Source of the DNA: Bifidobacteriaceae bacterium UBA2724 | GTDB lineage: Bacteria > Actinomycetota > Actinomycetes > Actinomycetales > Bifidobacteriaceae | Direction of reading: 5' to 3' | Length of the DNA stretch: 64,000 nucleotides | NCBI GenBank assembly: GCA_002353815.1 | Contig: DEKK01000008.1 | Coordinates: 14,038-78,037, forward strand | Shown here: positions 52,356 through 60,259 of the stretch, piece by piece | How positions within the stretch are numbered: position 1 is the stretch's first letter | Layout of the letters: every line of letters begins with the position of its first letter | The notes under the pieces: generated by a model | What the model was told of the DNA's origin: nothing | Databases searched by the model: none | What the model saw: the letters and a program-made list of their open reading frames with translations, nothing else | Made by a program: the position numbers and the translations under genes

Positions 52356-53072
52356 TCAGCTTGTGCGGCGCTGCCGGTGCTTCACGATGGCGTTGGCCAG
52401 TGCCTGCACCGCCTGGACGAGCACGATCATGATGATGACCGCGGTCCACGTGACCGTAGGGTCGAACTTCTGATAACCGTAGGCGATGGCGAAGTTGCCC
52501 AGTCCGCCGCCGCCGATGTATCCGGCCATCGCGGACATGTCAAGCAGCGACACGAAGAGGAAGGCGTAGGCGAGGATGAGCGGAGACAGAGCCTCGGGGA
52601 TGAGCACGGTGCGGATGATCGTGAACTTGGACGCCCCCATGGCGCGCGCGGCTTCGATGACGCCTGGGTCGACGGGCAGCAGGTTCTGCTCGACGAGGCG
52701 CGACGTGGCCACGGTGCACATGATGATCATGGGGAAGATTGCGGCTGTCGTGCCGATGGAGGTGCCGACGACCTTGATGGTGAGCGGCTGCATGGCGGCG
52801 AGGAAGATGATGAACGGAATGGGGCGGATGATGTTGACGATGAACGACAGGATGCGGTAGATCGCCGTGTTCTCGAAAAGGTTTCCCGGACGCGTGCCAT
52901 ACAGCAGGATGCCGAGCACCAGTCCCAGGAACCCGCCGATGACGAGCGTGGCGAGCACCATCTCGAGCGTCTGTCCGATGGATGTGATGAGCAGGGGCCG
53001 CAGCACGGTCCAGTCGCCTCGCGTCGCGAGGGTGACGGAACCCTGCGGTGCCGAAAGAAAAGATTCTTGCAT
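52356..53072 (-). CDS. metI: Methionine-type ABC transporter permease
   Basis: 238 residues with five to six hydrophobic helices, the MetI fold. The EAA loop for contact with the ATPase is EAARAMGASKFTIIRTVLIPEALSPL. Conserved MetI parts include IIRPIPFIIFLAAMQP and AMAGYIGGGGLGNFAIAYGYQ. ATG 53072 follows AAGGAGTGACCC, three bases after the end of metN, so the two are translationally coupled. Confidence 0.93.
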   Translation of the reverse strand: MQESFLSAPQGSVTLATRGDWTVLRPLLITSIGQTLEMVLATLVIGGFLGLVLGILLYGTRPGNLFENTAIYRILSFIVNIIRPIPFIIFLAAMQPLTIKVVGTSIGTTAAIFPMIIMCTVATSRLVEQNLLPVDPGVIEAARAMGASKFTIIRTVLIPEALSPLILAYAFLFVSLLDMSAMAGYIGGGGLGNFAIAYGYQKFDPTVTWTAVIIMIVLVQAVQALANAIVKHRQRRTS

Positions 53073-53075
53073 GGG

Positions 53076-54230
53076 TCACTCCTTCCAGGCTTGCGGCGTG
53101 CGGGGATCCGCGGCGGTGCCGAAGTCGATGATGTCGTTCGTGCGGGTGAGCTCGTCGAGGAACTGGCCGAACCGGTCCTGCGTGTCGTCGAACTCATAGG
53201 TGAGGGCGCCGATCGCCGCGCCATCGACCGTGTCCATGCCTCCGTAGATGAGGCCGCTTGCCAGATGGTGGCGGGCGATGAGCTCGGAGATGTTCTGTCC
53301 GGAAGCCCCGACGGCCGGACGTCCGTCTCCGGCCGGCACCTCGCGTTGGCGCACCAGCACGGTGATGATGCGCCCCGGCCACCGCGCCCGCAGCGAATCG
53401 ATGTGCGCGGCGTCGGGGAGACCCGAGATGGCGGTGCCGATGAAGCGACGGGTGATCGGCTGCTGCGGGGCCGCGAAGACGTCATACACGTCGCCGCTTT
53501 CCACGATGTGCCCGTTGCTCATGACCGCGACGCGGTTGGCGATCTGCCGTACGACGTTCATCTGATGGGTGATGAGGACGATGGTCACGCCGAGTTCGGC
53601 GTTCGCGCGGCGCAGCAGCTGCAGCACCTCGGAGGTCGTCTCGGGGTCGAGCGCACTGGTCGCTTCGTCCGCCAGGAGGATGCGTGGGCTCGTGGCAAGG
53701 GCGCGGGCTATGCCGACGCGTTGCTTCTGCCCGCCTGACAGCTGTGCCGGGTACTTGTCTGCGTGTTCGGAGAGGCCCACGAATTCCAGAAGCTTGGAGA
53801 CGCGGCGGTCCTGATAGTCCTTCCGCCAGTGGTCGAGCTGAAGGGGATAGGCGATGTTCTGCGCCACCGTTCGTGTCGAAAACAGGTTGAACTGCTGGAA
53901 CACCATGCCGATCTTCTGCCTCAGCGGTCGCAGTTTGGATTCCGACAGACCCGTCACCTCGGTGCCCAGAACCGTGACGGAGCCGCTGGTCGGTCTTTCG
54001 AGGGCATTGATCATGCGGACGAGGGTCGATTTCCCGGCCCCCGAATAGCCGATGATTCCGTAGATGTCGCCTTCGTCAATCGATAGGTCGATGCCGTCGA
54101 GCGCCCGGAACGGTTCCTTGGAATCCCGGTTTGTGAACTCCTTCGTGACATTGCTGAATCGGATGATGGGATCATGCGTTTCTTGCGGGGAACGTGCGGT
54201 CAGCGCGCCCTGTGCGTCGTCCTCAGCCAT
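53076..54230 (-). CDS. metN: Methionine-type ABC transporter ATP-binding protein
   Basis: 384 residues. Walker A GYSGAGKST, Q-loop VFQQFNLF, signature LSGGQKQR, Walker B ILLADEATSALD and switch H in LITHQMNVV are all intact. The C-terminal roughly 100 residues form the NIL/ACT-like regulatory domain typical of MetN (TVLVRQREVPAGDGR, then LIYGGMDTVDGAAIGALTYEF), which in E. coli binds methionine for transinhibition. ATG 54230 follows AAGGAGACACC; the frame to 54308 is an unsupported extension. Confidence 0.94.
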   Translation of the reverse strand: MAEDDAQGALTARSPQETHDPIIRFSNVTKEFTNRDSKEPFRALDGIDLSIDEGDIYGIIGYSGAGKSTLVRMINALERPTSGSVTVLGTEVTGLSESKLRPLRQKIGMVFQQFNLFSTRTVAQNIAYPLQLDHWRKDYQDRRVSKLLEFVGLSEHADKYPAQLSGGQKQRVGIARALATSPRILLADEATSALDPETTSEVLQLLRRANAELGVTIVLITHQMNVVRQIANRVAVMSNGHIVESGDVYDVFAAPQQPITRRFIGTAISGLPDAAHIDSLRARWPGRIITVLVRQREVPAGDGRPAVGASGQNISELIARHHLASGLIYGGMDTVDGAAIGALTYEFDDTQDRFGQFLDELTRTNDIIDFGTAADPRTPQAWKE

Positions 54231-54280
54231 GGTGTCTCCTTGTGTCTGGTGTTGTCTGTATGCAGGTTTGCGGTAGCGCA

Positions 54281-54310
54281 GAATGCGCCGTCTGGCGGGA
54301 CGGCGCATTC
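54281..54310 (-). terminator. Intercistronic hairpin between metQ and metN
   Basis: A perfect 12-bp stem GAATGCGCCGTC / GACGGCGCATTC with a 6-nt loop, directly after metQ. Without a T-tract it more likely stabilises or partly terminates, giving more binding protein than ATPase. Confidence 0.5.
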
Positions 54311-54321
54311 CTCACGTGATG

Positions 54322-55335
54322 CTAGGCGTTGGCGCGGGCATCCTTCTCGATGTCGGCCAGATAGCCCTGCAGCTGCTCGGCGGTGAAGTCCTTGGCCGAG
54401 ACGGCGGTGCCATTGGAATTCTCCTGGAGCTTCTCGGTCACGGTGTCGGAATGGAAGATGTCGACGAGCTTGAGATACGTCTCGTTGTTCACATCGGCCT
54501 TGCGCGCCACGAACACGTTGATGTACGGGTGGGCCTGCTCGGTGCTCGCGTCGTCCTGGTAGATCGCGTCGCTCGGGTCGAGTCCGGCGTCGTGCACGTA
54601 GTCGTTGTTGATGACGCCTGCGGCGATGGTCGGATCGCTCAGTGAGTTTGCGACCTGCTCGGCCTTGAGAGCGGTGACCTTGACCTTGGACTTGCTGGTG
54701 TCGATGTCATCGGGGGTCGTGAAGGCGTTCCAGTCGTTCTTCAGGGTCACGAGACCCGCGGCCTCGAGCACCCCGATGGCGCGGGCCTGGTTCGTTTCGT
54801 CATTGGGGATGGCGATGGTGGAGCCTTCTGTGATGTCGTCGATGCTCTTGACGGTGTTGGAGTAGAGCCCGAGCGGGTAGATGGCGGTGCCGCCGATGGG
54901 CTGCAGGTCCTGGTTGTTCGAGACGTTGTAGTTGGCCAGGTACAGCAGGTGCTGGAACTCGTTGAGGTCAAGGTCGCCGGCCGCCAGCGCGGGGTTCTCG
55001 CTCGTGTAATCCTGGAAGTCGACGATGTCGACGTAGATCCCCGCGTCCTGCGCTTCCTTCTTGAACTCGACCCACTGCGGGTCGGTGGCGCCGACGACGC
55101 CGATCTTCACGGGGTTCGCCTCGCTGCCCTTCGCAGCGCCGCCTGACTGCGACGAATTGCGGTGCAGCGCGAAGATGACGCCGGCTGCGACGAGCACGAC
55201 GACCACGAGCACGATGATGATGTTGCGCGCCGTGTGGTTGACGCGCACGGGCTCGCCTTCGCCAAGCTCCGCGTCCTGCTTGGGTTCGGCCTGCTTCGTC
55301 GGTTCGTCGTTCTTCGCATCCTTGAAATCTGCCAT
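54322..55335 (-). CDS. metQ: NLPA/MetQ-family substrate-binding protein with membrane anchor
   Basis: 337 residues. The NLPA-type binding domain starts at about residue 78 (PVKIGVVGATDPQWVEFKKEA, YVDIVDFQDYTSENPALAAGDLDLNEFQHLLYL, IAIPNDETNQARAIGVLEAAGLV). Instead of a lipobox, the N-terminus is a 35-residue hydrophilic, Lys/Glu-rich stretch followed by one membrane helix (NIIIVLVVVVLVAAGVIFAL), and there is no cysteine near it. The protein is therefore probably tethered by an uncleaved transmembrane helix. ATG 55335 follows AGAGGAAAC. First gene of the operon metQ-metN-metI-M20. Specificity for methionine is inferred from family. Confidence 0.9.
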   Translation of the reverse strand: MADFKDAKNDEPTKQAEPKQDAELGEGEPVRVNHTARNIIIVLVVVVLVAAGVIFALHRNSSQSGGAAKGSEANPVKIGVVGATDPQWVEFKKEAQDAGIYVDIVDFQDYTSENPALAAGDLDLNEFQHLLYLANYNVSNNQDLQPIGGTAIYPLGLYSNTVKSIDDITEGSTIAIPNDETNQARAIGVLEAAGLVTLKNDWNAFTTPDDIDTSKSKVKVTALKAEQVANSLSDPTIAAGVINNDYVHDAGLDPSDAIYQDDASTEQAHPYINVFVARKADVNNETYLKLVDIFHSDTVTEKLQENSNGTAVSAKDFTAEQLQGYLADIEKDARANA

Positions 55336-55457
55336 GATGTTTCCTCTCTCTCGAGTCCGCCGTGGAATCTGTCTCCATCACGTGGCGGGGCGTTGGTGTT
55401 TGTGTGTGCCCAACCATAGGCCAGGGAATCCGCGAAAGGGGCGAAAATGCCCTTTTC

Positions 55458-55487
55458 GCTTATAGACGTTGGTTATCGAAGCTTATA
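55458..55487 (-). promoter_or_regulatory. Direct repeats upstream of metQ
   Basis: GCTTATA at 55458-55464 and again at 55481-55487, 23 bp apart, in the presumed promoter of the metQ operon. On the minus strand they read TATAAGC, so one may serve as -10. No SAM riboswitch-like fold was seen between here and metQ. Confidence 0.35.
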
Positions 55488-55631
55488 AACCCTTGGAAAC
55501 GCTGGGTTTGTGGGATGCTTGCCGTCGCCCGTGGGAGCCGTCCGCGCAATCGCGACACGCCGGGTGGGGGCATCGGGAAAACACGATTCCGGGTCTTCCC
55601 TTCTGCGGTGCCGCCCTTTAGACTGGGCGCC

Positions 55632-56701
55632 GTGATCAACAAAAGGCCTGTGGCGGCCGTGCCCCGTGCGCGCGCCTGGGAGCGGCGAATGTGGTGTTCC
55701 AATGGCTCTGTCTCGCGTCGTCCATCGTGATGATGGCGACGATCGCCTGGTTCGTGTCGACTGTCGTGTCGGGCGGGGTGCATGCCCGCGGCATCGTCCT
55801 CCTCGCCTCGGTGATGGTGGCCGCGGCAGCGGTGAAATGCGCGTGCTCCGTCCTGTCCGGGCGCACGGGGTTCCTGGCGGCCAGGGAAGTCAAGCACACC
55901 ATGCGCACGAGCCTGTATCCGAAGGTCACGCGCCTCGGGCCGTCATACCCCGAGTCCGTGGACTCGGACGAGGTCATGCAGATGACATCGGAGGGCGTCG
56001 ACCAGCTCGGGACATATTTCTCCGGATGCATGCCCCGGCTGTTGTATGCGGTGCTGGTTCCGCTCACGCTGTTCTGCTACATGCCGACGTTCGGCGTCGC
56101 GTCGGCCATGGTGCTGCTCGTCGGCGTGCCCCGCGGCACGATCGTCGGAGTCACCGGCCCCGGCGGCAGCGGCAAATCGACGATGCTGCGTCTTTTCATG
56201 CGGTTCCGGAAAACGAGCGTGGGAAGCATCGATATCTCGGGACGCAGCATCGACCACGTCAGCACGGCGGATCTGCGCTCCATGGAGAGCTTCGTGGCGC
56301 AAGACACCATGCTGTTCCATTACACCGTGCGCAACAATCTGGTCATTGCCAAGGCCGATGCCACCGATGGGGAGCTCGACGAGGCATGCCGCAAGGCGTC
56401 GGTGCATGACGTCAGCATGGGGCTGCCCCATGGTTGCGACAGTAGGGTCGGTGAGCTCTGCGGCACGCTGTCCAGCGGTGAGAAGCGGCGCCTGGGTCTT
56501 GCACGGGCCTTCCTGCACCGATCTGAGCTCATGCTCCTGGATGGGCCGACGAGCAACCTCGACAGTCTCAACGAGACGGTGATCCTGCGTTCGCTGCAAC
56601 GCGAGCGCGGCCACGCCGCCATCATGTTGATATCGCATCGCGCATCCACGATGCGCATCGTCGGCAGCGTCCATTCCGTCGACCATGGCCGCCTGGGCTG
56701 A
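55632..56701 (+). pseudogene. Decayed CydD/CydC-like ABC transporter
   Basis: Remnant of a CydDC-type exporter. Frame one begins at GTG 55632 (INKRPVAAVPRARAW), which matches CydD beginnings, then shifts near 55680 into the frame AANVVFQWLCLASSIVMM. This continues to 56701 with about the first half of a CydD membrane domain (VKCACSVLSGRTGFLAAREVKHTMRT, then EVMQMTSEGVDQLGTYFSG). At about residue 150 it jumps directly into a nucleotide-binding domain (Walker A GPGGSGKSTMLRLF), so the last four helices and a linker are missing. The Walker B glutamate is replaced (MLLDGPTSNLD) and the signature reads LSSGEKRR. The NBD resembles the CydC type, as if a deletion fused two neighbouring genes. Probably non-functional. 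Confidence 0.75.
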
Positions 56702-56778
56702 CGGTCGCGGCGCGCTCGTCTTTTTCAAGCCGGGGGCGGGGCGTCTCGGGGCTGGCCAAGGTTTTCGTGACCGGATAC

Positions 56779-56814
56779 GACGATGCCTCCTGTCGAAAGA
56801 CAGGAGGCATCGTC
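56779..56814. terminator. Strong hairpin with GAAA tetraloop
   Basis: A perfect 16-bp stem (GACGATGCCTCCTGTC and its complement) with a GAAA loop between convergent genes. T-tracts are weak on both sides. Confidence 0.6.
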
Positions 56815-56850
56815 CGTCTCTGCCGGTCGCCGCGTCTTCTCCGGCCCTGT

Positions 56851-56883
56851 TCAACTTGCAGGGACGCCTCAACTTGCAGGGAC
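56851..56883. repeat. 18-bp period tandem repeat
   Basis: TCAACTTGCAGGGAC occurs at 56851-56865 and 56869-56883 between the transporter remnant and the CrtC-like gene. No function seen. Confidence 0.7.
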
Positions 56884-56956
56884 CCCGTGCTTCTCGCCAT
56901 CCGCGAAAGTTTCGCCGCCTGGCGTCCTGGTGCAAGCCGTGCGCTGCGGGAAGGCG

Positions 56957-58267
56957 TCAGAACAGGTATTCGGTCTGCACCTGCGGAGAGTGCTCGACGT
57001 GGTAGGTCTTGCCGAAAAGCACGAAGGTGCACATGCCGTCCCCTCTGGCGCTCGTGGTCACTTTCTCCGAGAGGCCATAGCCTGCGGGGTCATAGATTTC
57101 ATCGGCCGTTTCGTTCGCCGCGGCGTTGCCGCCGGCTGCCGCCTTCGAAGCGTCGTCCGAGGCGTCCGTCTCCGTGGTTTCCGGCTTGGCGTCTGGTACG
57201 GCGTCGTTCTCCGCGCCGTTGTTCGGTTCGTCGGGGCTTAGCTGCTCGCGGCGCGCCTCCATGATTCTTTCGCGGCGGCGGGAGCGGCGGTCCTCGCGCT
57301 TCGGGCGTTCCAACGTCGCATCGCCCTGTGTGTCGAACTCGCACACGGTGCCGTGGGTCGTGCCGATGGCCTTGGCGACGTCGAGGTTCTGTGGGGTCAC
57401 GGACCCGTCGGCCTCGAGGTCGTATGTCACGGTGCTTCCGTCGGGGGATTCGAACACGTAATGGACCTTCGTGGGGGCGTCGTCCGACTCCTTGGCGATT
57501 TCGGACGTGCAATGCGCGTCGAAGGTGCTGTCGAACACCACGGTCCCGCGGGAATTCTGCACGAAGCACATGGGGTAGCGGACGAAGCCACTGCTGCGGG
57601 CCGATGTGAGGTCCATGATTATGAGGGTCGCGTCATCCGCATACTGCCAGGCCACGAGGCCGTGGTTCCAGACCGTCGGCGGCACGTTGCCCCACAGGTG
57701 CAGGTGACGCGCCAGCCCGTGGATCTCGGTCGTCTCCCCGTCGACGGTGACGGTGCCGCTGATCTCCCCGCGCGTCACGGGGCACACGATGCCGAAGTAG
57801 TCGCGGGCGTCATGTCCGAAATCGAAGACGCCCGTTCCCGGGCGGAAAGGCTTTGTCAGATTGGTAATCGTGAACGATGCGGCGTCCTCGTCGCCAGGGA
57901 TCTCTATCTCGTACGTGCGCAGGTCACCCTTCGCGCTGCAATCGTCGAAACCGATCGAGCATCCGTCTTCGCCATACGTGCAGTCGACGGGGTCGAAGGA
58001 ACGCACCGTGTGGTGCACTTCGCCGCCGTCGGTCACTGTCATCTCGATGGTCGGAAGGTCTTTGCCCGATCGGATCTTGCCGAAGGGCTTGGTCGAGAAA
58101 TTGACAGTCAGATGGCGCCCGTCGTCGAGAACCGCATCGAAGATCCACAGGTCCCAGGAATTCTTGGTCGCCGGAGCGCGGCGCTGGTCTTCCCATGGCT
58201 CGACTCGCTTGGGGTTGATCCTCAGTGCCTCGAAATCCTCCATCTCGTTCATAAGGCGCATGTACAT
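56957..58267 (-). CDS. CrtC/AttH-like lipocalin-type protein
   Basis: About 436 residues. The first roughly 320 resemble the hydroxyneurosporene-synthase (CrtC)/AttH lipocalin-like superfamily: LRINPKRVEPWEDQRR, SWDLWIFDAVLDDGRHLTVNFSTK, FGIVCPVTRGEISGTVTV, HGLARHLHLWGNVPPTVWNHGLV. The remainder is a disordered, acidic Ala/Asp-rich linker ending in a small folded tail (CTFVLFGKTYHVEHSPQVQTEYLF). No signal peptide, so it is cytosolic. Family members bind or hydrate hydrophobic ligands; a carotenoid role is not implied here. ATG 58267 follows GGAGAAGG; frames up to 58318 are unsupported. Confidence 0.72.
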   Translation of the reverse strand: MYMRLMNEMEDFEALRINPKRVEPWEDQRRAPATKNSWDLWIFDAVLDDGRHLTVNFSTKPFGKIRSGKDLPTIEMTVTDGGEVHHTVRSFDPVDCTYGEDGCSIGFDDCSAKGDLRTYEIEIPGDEDAASFTITNLTKPFRPGTGVFDFGHDARDYFGIVCPVTRGEISGTVTVDGETTEIHGLARHLHLWGNVPPTVWNHGLVAWQYADDATLIIMDLTSARSSGFVRYPMCFVQNSRGTVVFDSTFDAHCTSEIAKESDDAPTKVHYVFESPDGSTVTYDLEADGSVTPQNLDVAKAIGTTHGTVCEFDTQGDATLERPKREDRRSRRRERIMEARREQLSPDEPNNGAENDAVPDAKPETTETDASDDASKAAAGGNAAANETADEIYDPAGYGLSEKVTTSARGDGMCTFVLFGKTYHVEHSPQVQTEYLF

Positions 58268-58428
58268 GCCTTCTCCTTCCATACGACCTTGCGCGGCATG
58301 TCGTGGCGCGGATGCCACTCACCTGTACTAGGCCTATCGTATCAACGTTGGAGAATCCGCAAACGGGGCTGAATGGAATCTGAAAACGGCGGACGGGCGG
58401 ATTGGACGCAGGGGGAAGATGCATGCGC

Positions 58429-58501
58429 CCCGGACGCTTCTGTGGCTGGGAAGACCGGCGTTGTCGCGGAACGTCCCTTGTTCCCGGACGCTTCTGTGGC
58501 T
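58429..58501. repeat. Pair of 19-bp direct repeats
   Basis: CCCGGACGCTTCTGTGGCT at 58429-58447 and 58483-58501, 54 bp apart start to start, in non-coding DNA. Confidence 0.75.
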
Positions 58502-58557
58502 CCGCGGGGTGTGTTGGATGGGGGTGGGGTATTGAACGAGGCGCGTTGGGAAAAGAA

Positions 58558-58586
58558 AAACCCGAGACCTTATGGGTCTCGGGTTT
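58558..58586 (-). terminator. tRNA-Asn terminator
   Basis: A 12-bp stem AAACCCGAGACC / GGTCTCGGGTTT with a 5-nt loop. On the minus strand it ends in TTTTTCTTTT, a classic rho-independent terminator 31 bp after the tRNA. Confidence 0.88.
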
Positions 58587-58616
58587 AAACTCCGGGGTTT
58601 TAAACTCCGGTTGAAG

Positions 58617-58689
58617 CTCCCGCAGCTGGGCTTGAACCAGCGACATTCTGATTAACAGTCAGACGCTCTGCCAACTGAGCTATGCGGGA
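58617..58689 (-). tRNA. tRNA-Asn (GTT anticodon)
   Basis: 73 nt. The 7-bp acceptor stem TCCCGCA/TGCGGGA is perfect, discriminator G; D arm AGCTCAGTTGGCAGAGC; anticodon loop TGTTAAT with anticodon GTT; T arm with GGTTCAA. CCA is not encoded. Confidence 0.95.
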
Positions 58690-58730
58690 ATGTGCCCTGT
58701 GTTTGCCTTTCGGCTGTGCACAAGACATAA

Positions 58731-58758
58731 ATAATATCGGGCAATTCTATGTTTGCAA
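58731..58758 (-). promoter_or_regulatory. Candidate tRNA-Asn promoter
   Basis: On the minus strand TTGCAA (58753-58758), 16 bp, TATTAT (58731-58736), placing the transcription start about 35 nt before the mature tRNA. Confidence 0.55.
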
Positions 58759-58983
58759 GTCTCGGCGTGTCGTGTTGATGGGAAGCGCGAGCGGCGCATG
58801 TCTGCAACTGCTGGATTCGCTTGTTTCTGGCCCGTTCATGCGGTGTCCGGTGGGGCGACGGCCCGACATGCTGGCAGCGCAGGGTCTCGCGGGCACGCAC
58901 GGCGTCCATGGACGGCAGGGCGTCGTCTCGTGAGAGGGGTTGGTGAAGGGATTGCCTCCGCGGTCACGTCCCCGGTCTGAAAC

Positions 58984-59030
58984 TTGTCCACAATCGGCGG
59001 GTTATCCACCGCGGGGACGCGTTATCCACA
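58984..59030 (+). promoter_or_regulatory. Cluster of three DnaA boxes
   Basis: TTGTCCACA (58984-58992), TTATCCACC (59002-59010) and TTATCCACA (59022-59030), all on the same strand with 18- and 20-bp spacing, i.e. close to two helical turns. One is the perfect consensus; the others each differ by one base from it. Confidence 0.65.
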
Positions 59031-59102
59031 GGGGTCTCGGACGGTTCTGCACATTGCGCGGAGAAGGCGACATCCGCGCGATCCCTGCGCGACGATGGTG
59101 CT

Positions 59103-59993
59103 ATGAATCTTCGAATCGATACCCGCGGGCGACGGGTTGGCCTCGCCCATGTGCGCATTATGGCGATGCTGGTCGTGACGCTGGTCGGCGTCGCGACGGG
59201 AGTCGTCGCGCTCGGCAGAAGCACGGCATCCGTGGTGCAGGTGGCATGTGGCCACAGGGAACCGACCGATGGGGCGCAGGCCGTGAAACATGAGGCTGCC
59301 GACGGCGCTTATGGCCGAGCGACCTCCGTGCCAAGCTTGGCGGCATCCGATGACATCGGATCGGCCGCTGGCACGATTGGAAAGCGGGACGGGGCGCAAC
59401 CTGAGGGGCGGGACGGCGCTGCAAGTGCGGTGACGAGCGCTGTGCAGGTTGTCCCGGGGCTCCCCGGCATCCGCCGGAACGGCATGCCCTTTCCGGTTGC
59501 ATATGCCGCCGGGGCCCGTTCGGATGTCTCGATGACCGCCGCCGATGGCACGGACATGGATGACGACTTTTGCAAAGCGCGCATGGACTGGCCCATCGAA
59601 CGCACCGCCGATGGACAGGGTGACGTCGTGGAGCCCTTCGATGCCCCCGACGAGCCTTGGCTGCCTGGGCATCGCGGCGTCGATATCGCGGCCGAGTCCG
59701 GGACGCCGATCCATGCGCCGTGCGATGCCGCCGTCCGGTTCGCCGGACGGGTGGCCGGGAAGGACGTGCTGTCATTGGAAGGAGGCGGAATGGTTCTCAC
59801 GTTCGAACCCGCCGCAAGCGATGTCGCTGTGGGCGAGACGGTGGAGCGCGGGCAGCTGATCGGGACGGTGGCCGGGGATTCGGACCATTGTTCCGACCAA
59901 TGCGTGCATTGGGGACTGCGGTACGGCAGGAACGATTACCGCAACCCCGTTCCTTATGCCAGCGACGGGGTGATCGCTCTCAAGCCCACATGA
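59103..59993 (+). CDS. M23-family metallopeptidase, membrane-anchored
   Basis: 296 residues. One membrane helix near the N-terminus (ARGL-to-MAMLVVTLVGVATGVVAL region, about residues 18-38) anchors or exports the protein. A Ala/Gly/Asp-rich linker of about 120 residues follows, then an M23 (LytM) domain. Zinc-site motifs are HRGVDIAAESGTPIHAP (HxxxD) and CVHWGLRYG (HxG-like HWG), with the intervening GQLIGTVAGD loop. Two Cys flank the HWG (HCSDQCVHW), possibly a disulfide. The family cleaves peptidoglycan peptides or activates amidases. ATG 59103 has no good ribosome site. Three DnaA boxes lie 73-119 bp upstream. Confidence 0.85.
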   Translation: MNLRIDTRGRRVGLAHVRIMAMLVVTLVGVATGVVALGRSTASVVQVACGHREPTDGAQAVKHEAADGAYGRATSVPSLAASDDIGSAAGTIGKRDGAQPEGRDGAASAVTSAVQVVPGLPGIRRNGMPFPVAYAAGARSDVSMTAADGTDMDDDFCKARMDWPIERTADGQGDVVEPFDAPDEPWLPGHRGVDIAAESGTPIHAPCDAAVRFAGRVAGKDVLSLEGGGMVLTFEPAASDVAVGETVERGQLIGTVAGDSDHCSDQCVHWGLRYGRNDYRNPVPYASDGVIALKPT

Positions 59994-60151
59994 CGCCGGG
60001 AGAGAAGTTGCGCGGCGCGTCGGGCGCCGGAGACCGAGAACGTCAATGCCAGGGCGAATCGGGGCGCTCGCGAACCTCCTAAAGTCCGTTGCCTCGGCTT
60101 CCGGTGTCGATATCTGGTCTTGGCACATGTCACGCTAGAATCCAATTGGAA

Positions 60152-60175
60152 ACCTACTTCGACGTAGGCGTAGGT
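60152..60175. promoter_or_regulatory. Inverted repeat upstream of acyl-CoA ligase 1
   Basis: CCTAC (60153-60157) pairs with GTAGG at 60064-like spacing (60164-60168) and again with GTAGGT (60170-60175). A possible operator about 85-105 bp before the gene; weak. Confidence 0.3.
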
Positions 60176-60259
60176 CGTGGGCGGTGAAGAACTTCATCGC
60201 ATGCGGGTCGTTCGTCCGTCCCACGTCCACGAAGGGCTCACAGCGAGGAGTGTCTGCAC

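Larger units (their letters stand above)
58268..58616. other. Intergenic region with repeats and tRNA terminator
   Basis: 349 bp. It holds two 19-bp direct repeats (58429 and 58483), the tRNA terminator (58558-58586) and a duplicated TTTAAACTCCGG (58584-58595, 58599-58610). No gene seen. Confidence 0.5.
58690..59102. other. Intergenic region with tRNA promoter and DnaA-box cluster
   Basis: 413 bp without a gene, divergent between tRNA-Asn and the M23 peptidase. It holds the tRNA promoter at the left and three DnaA boxes at 58984-59030 at the right. Confidence 0.5.

Noticed and set aside
55336..55457. SAM or other riboswitch before metQ
   Set aside because: The leader has only short hairpins; no conserved riboswitch core was recognised. 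A covariance-model search would decide.
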